DNA from: UBA4416 sp038327195
Lineage (GTDB): Bacteria > Bacteroidota > Bacteroidia > B-17B0 > Aurantibacillaceae
Direction: 5' to 3'
DNA length: 64,000 bases
Assembly (NCBI GenBank): GCA_038327195.1
Contig: JBBQKU010000015.1
Location: forward strand, 29,695 to 93,694
The position numbers and the translations under genes are program-made. Every line of letters starts with the position of its first letter. The stretch's first letter is position 1. Shown piece by piece: positions 34,899 through 44,814 of the stretch. Below the pieces are notes generated by a model, which did no database searches, was not told where the DNA came from, and worked only from the letters and a program-made list of their open reading frames with translations.

Positions 34899-36332
34899 TT
34901 ATTTTTTAATTAATTTGATAGTTTGCGGATTTCCATTTTGAGTGAATTTAACGAAATAAATTCCGCTTGCTTGGTTTTGGATATCAATGCTTTGTTTGCC
35001 AATATTCATAGTTTCATTTATTAAAATTTGACCTAAGTTGTTTGTTACAATAACTTGGGTAGATGAACTTAATTCAACTTCAAATAATCCATTATTTGGA
35101 TTAGGGTAAGCCAAAATCTTTAAATCACTATGTGATTCTTTAATATTTAAAATAGTGCAAGCATTATTATACGTAATTATTTTAATGCTACTTGCTTTTC
35201 CAGCAAAAGGTATATATAAAGGCCATGTTGAAATATAAGCCAAATAGATTTCGTTATTATAACGCCCTAAACCCCAAGACCCCAAACTGTCTATAGTATT
35301 TCCAAAACGAGAACACGAATCAGGAAGCAATGGATTTGAAACATTAACAACATGCATATCACTTTTACCTGTACTTAAAAAAACTAACTTACAAATTGGA
35401 TCATACTCAATTTCGTTTGCATGTCCGGTACTATTAAACCAAGTATTGCTTGGCGTTTCGCATTTCCAGGGATTCCACCAACCTATTTTTACAATATTTG
35501 ATGTATCCTTTACATTTAATATTTCCATACCACAATAATCAGCTGCAACAAATATCAATGAATCTTTTAAAACTAAATTATTATAAGCTCTTGCTTTAGT
35601 ATTTAATAATGGATTTGAATATTTACCTGTTTCAACTAAATTCAATTTATTTGTCGCGTTTATTATTCTAACACCACCAGCATCATAACAAGTATATAGA
35701 ATATTATTTTTTGCAACAATATTTCTTACGTTTATTTTTTGTAATTCTGAAGGAGTTGGGCCAACCTTAGGAAAATTAATTGTTGGTTTAAATACTGAGA
35801 CTAATACAATACTTGTTTTAATGGTTACATCAAAAACTAAAATTCCGTTTTGCATTGCACTCAAATAGGCGTAATTACCTTCAACTGCAACATGACCCGC
35901 TCCACTATTTGCGGTAAATGAATACGTAGATTTTAAAACAGGTGCAATGGGATTAGTAATATCTACAATAGCCATTCCTGATTTTTGAGCACTCGCATTA
36001 AAATGATCTCCTAATGCTAAATATAAATAATTACCAGCTTGGGTTAAGTTCATTACATCTAGATTTAACATAGATGATGGCAATATAGATGATGTTAATA
36101 TTGGAGAAAGAGTATTTGAAATGTTGTAAACAACTAAACCCCTTTCCTTTCCTGCAACATACAAAAATGGCTTAGATGCCGCAGTATCTCTATGCGCAGT
36201 CATGTTATGCTGCAATAATGGCATAGGGACAGGAATATCAGATTGAAATAATAAATTAGTTGGTAAAGCACATTGAGAACTTAAAAACTTAACAACAAAT
36301 AAACTCAATAATAAATAAAGATAAATTTTCAT
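34899..36332 (-). CDS. LVIVD-repeat type IX secretion cargo
   Basis: A 477-aa secreted protein with a signal peptide (LYLLLSLFVVKFLSSQ). The body is a series of LVIVD-type propeller repeats, for example GLVVYNISNTLSPILTSSI, GMAIVDITNPIAPVLKSTY, GVRIINATNKLNLVETGKY and MHVVNVSNPLLPDSC. About seven blades are recognisable. The final 80 residues (KILAYPNPNNGLFEVEL ... GIYFVKFTQNG ... KLIKK) are a type A C-terminal sorting domain, so it passes through the type IX system to the cell surface. The ligand is unknown. Confidence 0.88.
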   Translation of the reverse strand: MKIYLYLLLSLFVVKFLSSQCALPTNLLFQSDIPVPMPLLQHNMTAHRDTAASKPFLYVAGKERGLVVYNISNTLSPILTSSILPSSMLNLDVMNLTQAGNYLYLALGDHFNASAQKSGMAIVDITNPIAPVLKSTYSFTANSGAGHVAVEGNYAYLSAMQNGILVFDVTIKTSIVLVSVFKPTINFPKVGPTPSELQKINVRNIVAKNNILYTCYDAGGVRIINATNKLNLVETGKYSNPLLNTKARAYNNLVLKDSLIFVAADYCGMEILNVKDTSNIVKIGWWNPWKCETPSNTWFNSTGHANEIEYDPICKLVFLSTGKSDMHVVNVSNPLLPDSCSRFGNTIDSLGSWGLGRYNNEIYLAYISTWPLYIPFAGKASSIKIITYNNACTILNIKESHSDLKILAYPNPNNGLFEVELSSSTQVIVTNNLGQILINETMNIGKQSIDIQNQASGIYFVKFTQNGNPQTIKLIKK

Positions 36333-36431
36333 ATTAATAATTTAATTTACACTTAAAGTCTCTTAATCAAATATAATAAAAATGTTTTTAAAATATTACG
36401 ACAGAAATTGTAAATAAAAATAGACAAAAAT

Positions 36432-36468
36432 AAAAAAGGCTCATCTTTAATAAAGATGAGCCTTTTTT
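36432..36468. terminator. Terminator after hppA-YceI
   Basis: Stem of 17 bases (AAAAAAGGCTCATCTTT and complement), three-base loop, with T-tracts on both strands. It serves the minus-strand gene at 36490. Confidence 0.88.
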
Positions 36469-36489
36469 TGAAAAATGAATTTTTAAATC

Positions 36490-39306
36490 TTATTTAGGTT
36501 GAATCGCTTCTAATGTGATGTCAATTTTTACATCTTCACCTAAACCACCACCTTCACCAATTCCAAATTGAGTTCGGTTAATAATTGTTTCACCATCAAA
36601 ACCAATAACGTTTGCTGGCATTTCTTTTCCTGTTGACCAATCAGAACCTTCTTTAGTTCCAACATAGTTAAAGTTTAAATCAACATCTTTAGTAACGCCT
36701 TTTATTGTTAATTTACCTTTAGCTGTGTATGCAAACATTCCTCCTTCATTTTTAATAACTTCAGAAGCTTCAAAAATTGCTTTTGTATGTTTTGCAACAT
36801 CAAAAAACTCAGGTTTGTTTTTTAAATGATCATCGCGCATATTGTTTTGAGTATTGATAGATTTCATATCTAAACGAATATAGATTTTAGAACCTGTAGC
36901 GTTATCTAAATTTACATAACCACTATCCACGTTAATACTTCCTTTTGTATTACTAATAATGTGCTTGATGCTAAAAGAAACTGATGAATGTGCACCGTCA
37001 ACCATATAATTACCTTTTACTTCAGCTATATCTTTAATGTTAGCAGCCATTGTGCTATCGCATTGAGCTTTACTTGAGCAAATAGTTTCAACACCATTAA
37101 TGTTACATTTAAATACATCTTCAGTCATCATTTCGTTTGAGCAACATGCTTTAGAACTTGAACCACCAATACCAACAATATATGGAGCAATCACTAAAGA
37201 AACGATTGACATTAATTTAATTAAGATATTCATTGAAGGACCTGACGTATCTTTAAAAGGATCTCCAACAGTATCACCAGTTACAGATGCTTTATGTGGT
37301 TCAGATTTTTTGTAAAACATTTCACCATTAATTAAAACACCTTTTTCGAACGATTTTTTAGCATTATCCCAAGCACCACCAGCGTTAGACTGGAAAATAC
37401 CCATTAACACACCTGATACCGTTACACCTGCTAATAAACCACCTAATACTTCTGGCCCAAATACGAAACCAACTAAAATTGGAGTTATTAAAGCAATTGC
37501 ACCAGGCAACATCATTTCACGAATAGAAGCTTTTGTAGAAATAGCTACACATTTATCATATTCAGGTTTAGCTGTGTATTCCATAATTCCCGGAATTTCG
37601 CGAAACTGACGACGAACTTCTTGAACCATGTCCATTGCCGCTTTACCAACCGCTTGAATACATAATGCAGAGAAAATAAATGGAATCATACCACCAACAA
37701 ATAAACCAGCTAAAACTGGTGCTTTGTAAATATCAATAGCATCAATACCTGCGATACCAACAAAGGCAGCAAATAAAGCTAACGATGTTAAAGCAGCAGA
37801 AGCGATCGCAAATCCTTTTCCAGTTGCAGCAGTTGTGTTACCAACAGCATCTAAATTATCAGTACGCTCACGAACTTCAGGAGGTAATTGACTCATTTCA
37901 GCAATACCACCAGCGTTATCAGCAATTGGACCAAAAGCATCAATTGCTAATTGCATAGCTGTTGTTGCCATCATACCTGCAGCAGCAATAGCAACACCAT
38001 ATAAACCAGCGCAGTAATATGAACCCATAATACCAGCAGCTAACGTTAAAATAGGAATTACAGTAGATTTCATACCAACTGCTAAACCACCAATAATGTT
38101 AGTAGCATGTCCTGTAGAAGATTGTTGAATGATAGACATAACAGGAGGTTTTCCCATTGCTGTGTAATACTCCGTAACAATACTCATAACAGCACCAACC
38201 ACGGTTCCAACTAAAATAGCACCAAATACGCCCATTTTAGTAAACTCTACACCACGTAAAGAAATTACCCCTTCAGGCAACATATACATTACAATAAAAT
38301 ATGAAGCTATAACTGTTAGAGCCATTGAAGCCCAGTTACCCATATTTAAAGCCATTTGAACATTTGATTTATCATCTTTAATACGAACAAACCAAGTACC
38401 AACTATTGAGAATAAAATACCTAAACCACAAATTACCATTGGTAATAATACTGGAGAGAATCCATTAAAACCATCAGCATAAATTCCGTTTATTTTTTCG
38501 ATAACAATTTCTTGTCCTAATACCATTGTAGCTAAAATAGTTGCTACATAAGAACCAAATAAATCAGCACCCATACCAGCAACATCACCTACGTTATCTC
38601 CTACGTTATCCGCAATTGTTGCAGGATTACGAACATCATCTTCAGGAATACCAGCTTCAACTTTACCAACTAAATCAGCTCCAACATCGGCAGCTTTAGT
38701 ATAAATTCCACCACCAACACGAGCAAACAAAGCGATAGACTCAGCTCCTAAAGAGAAACCAGTTAAAACTTCGATAGCTGTTTTCATTTCATTGCTATTT
38801 ACTTCAACAACATGAAACATTTTTAAGAAAACGATGAATAAACCACCTAAACCAAATACTGCTAAACCAGCCACACCTAATCCCATAACTGTACCACCAG
38901 TAAAAGAAACTCTTAATGCTTGTTTTAAACTTGTACGAGCAGCTTGTGTAGTACGAACATTAGCTTTAGTTGCTACTTTCATACCAATATATCCTGCAGT
39001 TGCAGAAAACACAGCACCTATAATAAAAGCAATAGAGATAATCCAACTTCCGTGAATCTCTTTACCATTAACTTCGTGTATTGTTCCAGAATAAGCTAAT
39101 AAAGCTGCTGCAAAAACAACAAAAATACTTAACACTTTCCATTCAGCTTTTAAGAAAGCCATAGCACCATCAGCAATATAACCTGCTAATTCTTGCATTG
39201 TTTTGTCGCCAGCATCTTGCTTGCTAACCCAAGCAGATTTTACTGCCATTACTATTAATCCTACAATTCCTAATGCAGGTACCAAATAAATTACTGATTC
39301 GTTCAT
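36490..39306 (-). CDS. hppA: Membrane pyrophosphatase fused to a YceI domain
   Basis: The start is taken at 39306 (MNESVIYLVP), the conserved N-terminus; the ATG at 39387 adds an unusual 27-residue extension. Residues 1-740 are a membrane ion-pumping pyrophosphatase with about 16 helices. DVGADLVGKVE (207-217) and the acidic NVGDNVGDVAGMGADLFGS region bind pyrophosphate and magnesium. Ala493 in GNTTAATGKG suggests the K+-dependent class; whether H+ or Na+ is pumped is not settled by sequence. After a Cys-rich linker (KACCSNEMMTEDVFKC), residues about 762-938 form a complete YceI lipocalin-like domain (YMVDGAHSSVSFSIKHI ... GKLTIKGVTKDVDLNF). Both ends of such pumps face the periplasm, so the fused domain would sit there. 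The frame is continuous. Confidence 0.92.
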   Translation of the reverse strand: MNESVIYLVPALGIVGLIVMAVKSAWVSKQDAGDKTMQELAGYIADGAMAFLKAEWKVLSIFVVFAAALLAYSGTIHEVNGKEIHGSWIISIAFIIGAVFSATAGYIGMKVATKANVRTTQAARTSLKQALRVSFTGGTVMGLGVAGLAVFGLGGLFIVFLKMFHVVEVNSNEMKTAIEVLTGFSLGAESIALFARVGGGIYTKAADVGADLVGKVEAGIPEDDVRNPATIADNVGDNVGDVAGMGADLFGSYVATILATMVLGQEIVIEKINGIYADGFNGFSPVLLPMVICGLGILFSIVGTWFVRIKDDKSNVQMALNMGNWASMALTVIASYFIVMYMLPEGVISLRGVEFTKMGVFGAILVGTVVGAVMSIVTEYYTAMGKPPVMSIIQQSSTGHATNIIGGLAVGMKSTVIPILTLAAGIMGSYYCAGLYGVAIAAAGMMATTAMQLAIDAFGPIADNAGGIAEMSQLPPEVRERTDNLDAVGNTTAATGKGFAIASAALTSLALFAAFVGIAGIDAIDIYKAPVLAGLFVGGMIPFIFSALCIQAVGKAAMDMVQEVRRQFREIPGIMEYTAKPEYDKCVAISTKASIREMMLPGAIALITPILVGFVFGPEVLGGLLAGVTVSGVLMGIFQSNAGGAWDNAKKSFEKGVLINGEMFYKKSEPHKASVTGDTVGDPFKDTSGPSMNILIKLMSIVSLVIAPYIVGIGGSSSKACCSNEMMTEDVFKCNINGVETICSSKAQCDSTMAANIKDIAEVKGNYMVDGAHSSVSFSIKHIISNTKGSINVDSGYVNLDNATGSKIYIRLDMKSINTQNNMRDDHLKNKPEFFDVAKHTKAIFEASEVIKNEGGMFAYTAKGKLTIKGVTKDVDLNFNYVGTKEGSDWSTGKEMPANVIGFDGETIINRTQFGIGEGGGLGEDVKIDITLEAIQPK

Positions 39307-39469
39307 ATTATATTTTATAAATAAGGGTTGCAAAAATAAGGAATTATCTGTAAAATAAAAATAATTAAAGTATTGATTTTCATTCATTTAGAAAAACGAA
39401 GGTTTTAAAGACTCATTTAACAACAGAGTTCTTAAGTTTACAAACTATTTTACAATACCTTTATAATGG

Positions 39470-39964
39470 ATGAAAAAACTATTATTTATACTATTTCTAA
39501 TTTTATCAGTTGTTGGTAAAAGTAATAGCAAGTTCAGAAATCCCAAAGACAGTATTAATGCAGATAGTTTAGTTTTATTTAGTAAAATGTATCTCGGCAC
39601 TAATTATCAGCATGGAAGCTGTAATCCAAAATCGGGATTTGATTGTTCGGGATTTGTTTATTTCGTTTTTAATCATTTTAATATAAAAGTACCTCGTTCA
39701 TCAATAGATTATTCAAACTATGGAAAGACAATTCCAATAGACTCTTGTAAAATTGGAGATGTAATCGTTTTTACTGGAACAAATGCTAAAAACCGAAAGC
39801 CAGGCCATGTAGGAATTATAGTTTCCAAATTAGGAGAAGAATTGCAATTTATACATAGCTCCTCTAATACAAAACATGGCGGCGTAAAACTATCTACTTT
39901 TAAAGAATCGCCCTATTATAAAGTACGTTTTCTCAAAATTGTAAGAGTTACAAAAGTGTATTAA
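39470..39964 (+). CDS. NlpC/P60 (C40) peptidoglycan hydrolase
   Basis: A 164-aa exported cysteine peptidase with a signal peptide (LLFILFLILSVVGKSNS). The catalytic residues are Cys59 in GFDCSGFVYFVF, His113 in KPGHVGIIV and His129 in FIHSSS. There is no cell-wall-binding domain. It cleaves peptide stems of peptidoglycan in the periplasm. It is transcribed away from the hppA gene, with a 163-base shared gap. Confidence 0.9.
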   Translation: MKKLLFILFLILSVVGKSNSKFRNPKDSINADSLVLFSKMYLGTNYQHGSCNPKSGFDCSGFVYFVFNHFNIKVPRSSIDYSNYGKTIPIDSCKIGDVIVFTGTNAKNRKPGHVGIIVSKLGEELQFIHSSSNTKHGGVKLSTFKESPYYKVRFLKIVRVTKVY

Positions 39965-40085
39965 ATAGGAGTTGTTATATTATTAAACAATATCTTATGT
40001 TTTATAGATAAATAATATTAAATTCACTAAACCTTAGACCTAAATCATATTAATAAAACATAGCTTATAAAATAAACACAATTGC

Positions 40086-42062
40086 ATGAAAACAATATTT
40101 TTAATTGTCTCATTAACGCTATCGTACTCATTTTATAGCCAAATCAATCTTGATTTAGAAGAAGACATTACAAATAATTGGACACTAAGCGATATAAAAA
40201 AGCTAAACTTTGCTGACAATTATTTTAGTAATGAAGAATATCTTTTCGCAAGACCAATTTATGATAGTTTATATAAAAAACATAAAACTAACGAATACAT
40301 TAGTTATTTATTAGGAACATGCAGTATTTACGACTCTCGACATCAAGTCAATTCAGAATCATTAATTAAAGCTGCAGTTGCATTAAAGTCAAAACTTAAA
40401 GATTATGATTATTATTTGGGAAAAGCCTATTTAGTAAATGATAAGTTTGCTGAAGCAATTGAACAATTTGAAAAATATAAATTAAATTCACTTTCAAAAG
40501 AAAAAAAAGCAGAAGTAGATCATCAAATATCTATTTGCAAAAGCGCTATTTCATTATATAATAAATCAGCAGTTACTAAAATAACAAATATAGGTGCGCC
40601 AATTAACAGTTCAGGGTCTGAATACACTCCTGTATTATCCTCAAATGAAAGCTTTATGGTATTTACCTACCGAGGAGAACGCTCTTTAGGAGGGAAACAA
40701 AAGTCGCCAAATGTACCCGATGAAAAAAACGGTATATATTTTGAAGATGTTATGATTTCTTATAAGGATGAAAAAAATAATTGGACAGAACCAAAACCAA
40801 TCAACACAATCAACACAACAGGACATGATGCTGTAGTTTATATTTCTCGAGACGGGCAAAAATTATTTATTTATAGAAATATAGGTGTTGGAAGTGGGGA
40901 TATTTTTATGAGCAAATTGGAAGGGCTGAATTGGAGTGTGCCAGAAAAAATTAAAGGAATTAATTCAAATTTTTGGGAAGGAAGCATTTGCCTTTCACCG
41001 GATGAAAAAACACTTTATTTTTCTTCAGAACGCCCTGGTGGAAAAGGTAAAAGAGATATTTATTTTGCTCAACTTTTAGTTGATGGCAGTTGGGGAAATG
41101 TAAAAAACTTAGGATCAGAAATAAATACTGAATATGATGAAGATTCACCTTTTATGCATTCTGATGGTAAAACATTGTTTTTTTCTTCTACTGGCCATAA
41201 CACAATGGGAGGTTATGATATTTTTAAAAGTGAATTAAAACAAGGAAAATGGACAACGCCTTATAATGTTGGCAAACCAGTAAATTCATCTGAAGATGAT
41301 AAATATTACGTTGTATCTAATGATGGAGAAAGGGGGTATTATTCTTCTGAAAAAAAAACTGGCTTAGGCGAACAAGATATTTATATAGTTGAACCAGGCT
41401 TATTTGGAAAACCAACTGCACTTGTTATGGTTCTTGGAATGGTTACATACAGTGATTCACCAATTAGTGCAAAAATTAGCGTACGATCGAAATTAAATAA
41501 AAAAGATTTTTCAGGATTGTTTTTTTCAAATTCTAATACGGGCAAATATCTTGTAAACCTGCCAGCAGGAAACGAATATGAAATTATATATCATTATAAA
41601 GATGTAACTATAACTAAATCAATTTCAACTGCAAAAATAGATTCATTCGCCAAAATAGAAATTGATGTGGATTTACTTTCGGAATTAAACAATTTAATTA
41701 CAGATTCTTTGGCCTATAAATCAAACGACTTTTCTAATTTAAGTTTATCATATGATCAATTATTAACTAAATATGGAAACACAGTTATTGAAGATCTCTA
41801 TTATTACATACAAATTGGAGCCTTTAAAATTCCAGAAAACTTCAATTACTCTAAATTAATAGGATTACCAAAAGTTGAACGGAAAATTTTTTCGGATAAT
41901 ATCACTCGATTTATTTTAGGAAAATATAAAACATTAAACGAAGTTGAGGAAATGCTCACTAAAGTTAAAAAGAATGGAACTAAAGATGCCTTTATTATTG
42001 CAATATATAAAGGTGAAAAATATTACTTCACTGAATTAATCAATCAAAATATTTTAAAGTAG
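40086..42062 (+). CDS. PD40-propeller envelope protein with TPR and SPOR-like ends
   Basis: A 658-aa exported protein (signal peptide IFLIVSLTLSYSFYSQ). Residues 35-150 form TPR-like helices (ADNYFSNEEYLFARPIYDSLY and onward). Residues 170-440 hold WD40-like PD40 repeats (CLSPDEKTLYFSSERPGG, FMHSDGKTLFFSSTGHN, VVSNDGERGYYSSEKK). A beta domain follows, and residues about 565-650 resemble a SPOR domain (YYYIQIGAFKIPEN ... RFILGKYKTLNEVEEML ... DAFIIAIYKGEKY). From memory this resembles PorE-type and OmpA-linked gliding or secretion proteins of Bacteroidota, but it lacks an OmpA domain. The C-terminal SPOR-like fold may bind peptidoglycan. Confidence 0.8.
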   Translation: MKTIFLIVSLTLSYSFYSQINLDLEEDITNNWTLSDIKKLNFADNYFSNEEYLFARPIYDSLYKKHKTNEYISYLLGTCSIYDSRHQVNSESLIKAAVALKSKLKDYDYYLGKAYLVNDKFAEAIEQFEKYKLNSLSKEKKAEVDHQISICKSAISLYNKSAVTKITNIGAPINSSGSEYTPVLSSNESFMVFTYRGERSLGGKQKSPNVPDEKNGIYFEDVMISYKDEKNNWTEPKPINTINTTGHDAVVYISRDGQKLFIYRNIGVGSGDIFMSKLEGLNWSVPEKIKGINSNFWEGSICLSPDEKTLYFSSERPGGKGKRDIYFAQLLVDGSWGNVKNLGSEINTEYDEDSPFMHSDGKTLFFSSTGHNTMGGYDIFKSELKQGKWTTPYNVGKPVNSSEDDKYYVVSNDGERGYYSSEKKTGLGEQDIYIVEPGLFGKPTALVMVLGMVTYSDSPISAKISVRSKLNKKDFSGLFFSNSNTGKYLVNLPAGNEYEIIYHYKDVTITKSISTAKIDSFAKIEIDVDLLSELNNLITDSLAYKSNDFSNLSLSYDQLLTKYGNTVIEDLYYYIQIGAFKIPENFNYSKLIGLPKVERKIFSDNITRFILGKYKTLNEVEEMLTKVKKNGTKDAFIIAIYKGEKYYFTELINQNILK

Positions 42063-42095
42063 ATTCTTATAATCTTATTAAAATTTTAACTTAAA

Positions 42096-42127
42096 AAATA
42101 AGATTTCGTTTTCTTGAAATCTTATTT
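42096..42127 (+). terminator. Terminator hairpin after the PD40 gene
   Basis: AAATAAGATTTC and its complement form a 12-base stem with an eight-base loop. It overlaps the likely promoter of the riboswitch RNA. Confidence 0.6.
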
Positions 42128-42134
42128 ATATTTG
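42104..42134 (+). promoter_or_regulatory. Promoter of the TPP-riboswitch transcript
   Basis: TATATTTG (42127-42134) is a perfect -7 box of the TAnnTTTG type. A weak -33 element (TTTCG, 42104-42108) sits about 18 bases upstream. Transcription would start about 10 bases before the riboswitch. Confidence 0.6.
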
Positions 42135-42144
42135 CACAGATCTT

Positions 42145-42256
42145 TTAGGGGTGCCTTATTCAATTTTGTTTACGGCTGAGATTATACCCAATATTTATTT
42201 GACAAAGCGTTAAATGGATATGCACCTGATCAGGGTAATGCCTGCGTAGGGAAACA
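42145..42256 (+). promoter_or_regulatory. TPP riboswitch (THI element)
   Basis: All conserved blocks of the thiamin-pyrophosphate aptamer are present in order: GGGGTGCC (42149 onward), CTGAGA (42176-42181), ATACC, ACCTGATC (42224-42231), GGTAATGCCTGCG and TAGGGAA (42247-42253). It lies about 60 bases before the receptor gene at 42316 and presumably lowers its expression when thiamin pyrophosphate is abundant. Confidence 0.96.
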
Positions 42257-42268
42257 GTTAATTAAAAG

Positions 42269-42288
42269 TTTTGCATCCCCTTGCAAAA
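42269..42288 (+). promoter_or_regulatory. Possible expression-platform hairpin of the TPP riboswitch
   Basis: TTTTGCA and TGCAAAA pair around TCCCCT. The CCCC of the loop could instead pair with the GGGG of the aptamer's first strand, allowing a switch. No T-tract follows, so translational control is more likely than termination. This is inference from sequence only. Confidence 0.4.
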
Positions 42289-42315
42289 TGATTTTTAACA
42301 CTAAAAAAAACAAGA

Positions 42316-44742
42316 ATGAACACATTCAAGAAAACTTTTGCGCTCACCCTTATTTTGGGAAGCAGCCAAATTGCAAAATCTCAATTTAATTTGAGCGGAG
42401 TACTAACTTCTAAAGAACAAAAGCCAATTCCGTTTGGTATTGTTAATTTAAAAAACACTTACTTAACAACCCAAGCCAATGTAAATGGAGAGTATGTATT
42501 TACTAATTTAAAACCAGGTAATTATGTTGTTGTTACTAATTGTTTTGGTTTTATATCAAAAACAGATTCAGTTTTAATTACTGAAAATCTAAAATTAAAC
42601 ATTCAATTAAATGATGATAATTTAAACCTTGATGAAGTTGTTGTGAATAGTACAAGGATGAATGCCAATTCTGTTTTTGCTCATAATAACTTAACGAGTG
42701 ACGATATTAAAAAACAAAACATTGGACAGGATTTACCATATGCATTAAATTCAATACCATCAGTGGTAATTAATTCGGATGCAGGAAATGGTGTAGGTTA
42801 TACTGGTATAAGAATTAGAGGAACAGATGGAACACGTATTAACGTAACTATAAATGGTGTGCCGGTAAATGATGCTGAAAGTCAGGGAACTTATTTTGTT
42901 GACATGCCAGATTTATTATCCTCAACTAATAACATACAAGTGCAACGCGGTGTTGGAACCTCAGTAAACGGTGCTGGAGCATTTGGTGCAAGTATTAACA
43001 TGCAAACTAATACACTGAATGAAAAGCCTTATGCGCAAATTAATAATTCGATTGGTTCGTTTAATACCATTAAAAATACCATAATGGCTGGAACAGGATT
43101 AATAAATAATCATTTTACATTTGATGCAAGAGCTTCTCGGATTAATAGTGATGGTTATATTGACCGCGCTTTTTCAAAAATGAATTCTTATTATTTTTCT
43201 GCTGGGTATTATGGAAAAAAAACAGTTTTAAAAGCTATTGCTTATAGCGGCAATGAAAAAACATACCAAGCTTGGTATTATGTTGACCAAGATAGTTTGA
43301 AAAAAGGCAATAGGACAGATAATCCTGCAGGAATGTATATTGATGCAAATGGGAAAGTAAACTATTATAAAAATGAAACTGATAATTACAAACAAGATAA
43401 TTACCAATTACATTTAATTCATTCATTTGGAAATAAACTAACTGCAAACGTCACAGGGCATTATACTAAAGGTAAAGGATATTATGAACAGTTTAAACAA
43501 GGAGAATCATTAAGTAAATACAAAATGCCTGATGTAATTACTGCACATGATACAATTACAAATTCAGATATTATTAGAAGACTTTGGCTAGATAATGATT
43601 TTATAGGTGCAATTGCAAATTTAGATTATAAACCAAGCTCAAAACTTAATTTCATATTTGGAGGAGGTTACAACACTTATTATGGCAAACATTATGGAGA
43701 TGTTGTTTGGGCTCAATATAGCAATCCAAATGATTTTACACCACGTTATTATGATGATAAAGCAACTAAAAAAGATGGTAATATTTATTTAAAAACTTAT
43801 TATAAACCAACTACAAAACTAAACGTGTTTTTAGATTTACAAATGCGTAATGTCAGTTACGATTTTATGGGTTTTGATACTTCACTAGTAAACGCACAAC
43901 CATTAAATGCAAGCTATAGTTTTTTTAATCCAAAGGCAGGAATAAATTATTTACTAGCAAAAAACACAACTGTATATGCAAGTTTTGGCGTTGCCAATAA
44001 AGAACCAAACAGAGACGATTTTGTTCAATCAAGTACAAAAAGCCGTCCGAAAAGCGAACAATTAATGGATTTAGAATTTGGTGTAACACAGCGATTCAAA
44101 AATTGCTACATCGCAGTTAATATGTTTGATATGGAATATAAAAATCAATTAGTGTTAAATGGAAAAATAAACGACGTTGGTTCTTACAATCGTGTGAATG
44201 TTGATGTTAGTTACCGTCGTGGCGCAGAAATTGAACTCAATGCAAACATTACAAAGTATTTTACATTTAACGGAAACATAACTTTATCTCAAAATAAAAT
44301 CAAAAACTTTAATGAGTTTATTGATAGTAGCGATGTAAATTATACCATCTACACACAATATAAAAAAGTGTATAAAGAAACAGATATTGCTTTTTCGCCA
44401 AATGTAATTGCAGCTGCAAATTTTGTATTTAAACCAATTAAAAATTTAGAAATTTCTATTTTAAATAAATATGTTGGCCAGCAATTTTTAGACAATACAT
44501 CAAATAGTAGCAGAGCAATAAATCCTTATTTTGTTACTGATTTCAGAGTAAATTATACAATTTACACGAAGCTAATTAAAGAAATAAATTTAATGGCGAT
44601 GATCTACAACATCTCAAATACACGTTACGAAACTAACGGCTATACTTACAGTTATTACGAAGGAGATAAACTATTTACTAAAAACTTTTTGGCACCATCT
44701 GCACCAACTCATGTAATGGTTGGATTGAATTTTAAATTTTAA
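42316..44742 (+). CDS. TonB-dependent receptor, thiamin-regulated
   Basis: The 808-aa outer-membrane receptor has a signal peptide, a carboxypeptidase-regulatory-like domain (residues about 25-105: SGVLTSKEQKPIPFGIVNLK ... LNLDEVVVNSTR), a plug domain (DLPYALNSIPSVVINSDAG, GIRIRGTDGTRINVTINGVP, VQRGVGTSVNGAGAFGASIN) and a beta barrel to the end (HVMVGLNFKF). Because its mRNA begins with a TPP riboswitch, the cargo is very likely thiamin or a precursor such as HMP. No thiamin-uptake inner-membrane gene lies next to it; the following gene is convergent. Confidence 0.93.
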   Translation: MNTFKKTFALTLILGSSQIAKSQFNLSGVLTSKEQKPIPFGIVNLKNTYLTTQANVNGEYVFTNLKPGNYVVVTNCFGFISKTDSVLITENLKLNIQLNDDNLNLDEVVVNSTRMNANSVFAHNNLTSDDIKKQNIGQDLPYALNSIPSVVINSDAGNGVGYTGIRIRGTDGTRINVTINGVPVNDAESQGTYFVDMPDLLSSTNNIQVQRGVGTSVNGAGAFGASINMQTNTLNEKPYAQINNSIGSFNTIKNTIMAGTGLINNHFTFDARASRINSDGYIDRAFSKMNSYYFSAGYYGKKTVLKAIAYSGNEKTYQAWYYVDQDSLKKGNRTDNPAGMYIDANGKVNYYKNETDNYKQDNYQLHLIHSFGNKLTANVTGHYTKGKGYYEQFKQGESLSKYKMPDVITAHDTITNSDIIRRLWLDNDFIGAIANLDYKPSSKLNFIFGGGYNTYYGKHYGDVVWAQYSNPNDFTPRYYDDKATKKDGNIYLKTYYKPTTKLNVFLDLQMRNVSYDFMGFDTSLVNAQPLNASYSFFNPKAGINYLLAKNTTVYASFGVANKEPNRDDFVQSSTKSRPKSEQLMDLEFGVTQRFKNCYIAVNMFDMEYKNQLVLNGKINDVGSYNRVNVDVSYRRGAEIELNANITKYFTFNGNITLSQNKIKNFNEFIDSSDVNYTIYTQYKKVYKETDIAFSPNVIAAANFVFKPIKNLEISILNKYVGQQFLDNTSNSSRAINPYFVTDFRVNYTIYTKLIKEINLMAMIYNISNTRYETNGYTYSYYEGDKLFTKNFLAPSAPTHVMVGLNFKF

Positions 44743-44755
44743 CCATTAAGAGATG

Positions 44756-44794
44756 AAAAAAAAGGAGCATTCTAAATTAGAATGCTCCTTTTTT
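44756..44794. terminator. Bidirectional terminator
   Basis: Stem GGAGCATTCT and complement (44764-44788), flanked by A- and T-tracts on both sides. It separates the convergent genes ending at 44742 and 44815. Confidence 0.9.
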
Positions 44795-44814
44795 ATTTCG
44801 AAAAATAAGAGAAA

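Noticed and set aside
36490..39387. Start of the pyrophosphatase at 39387
   Set aside because: The extra 27 residues are polar and aromatic, unlike any family N-terminus; the conserved start is at 39306.
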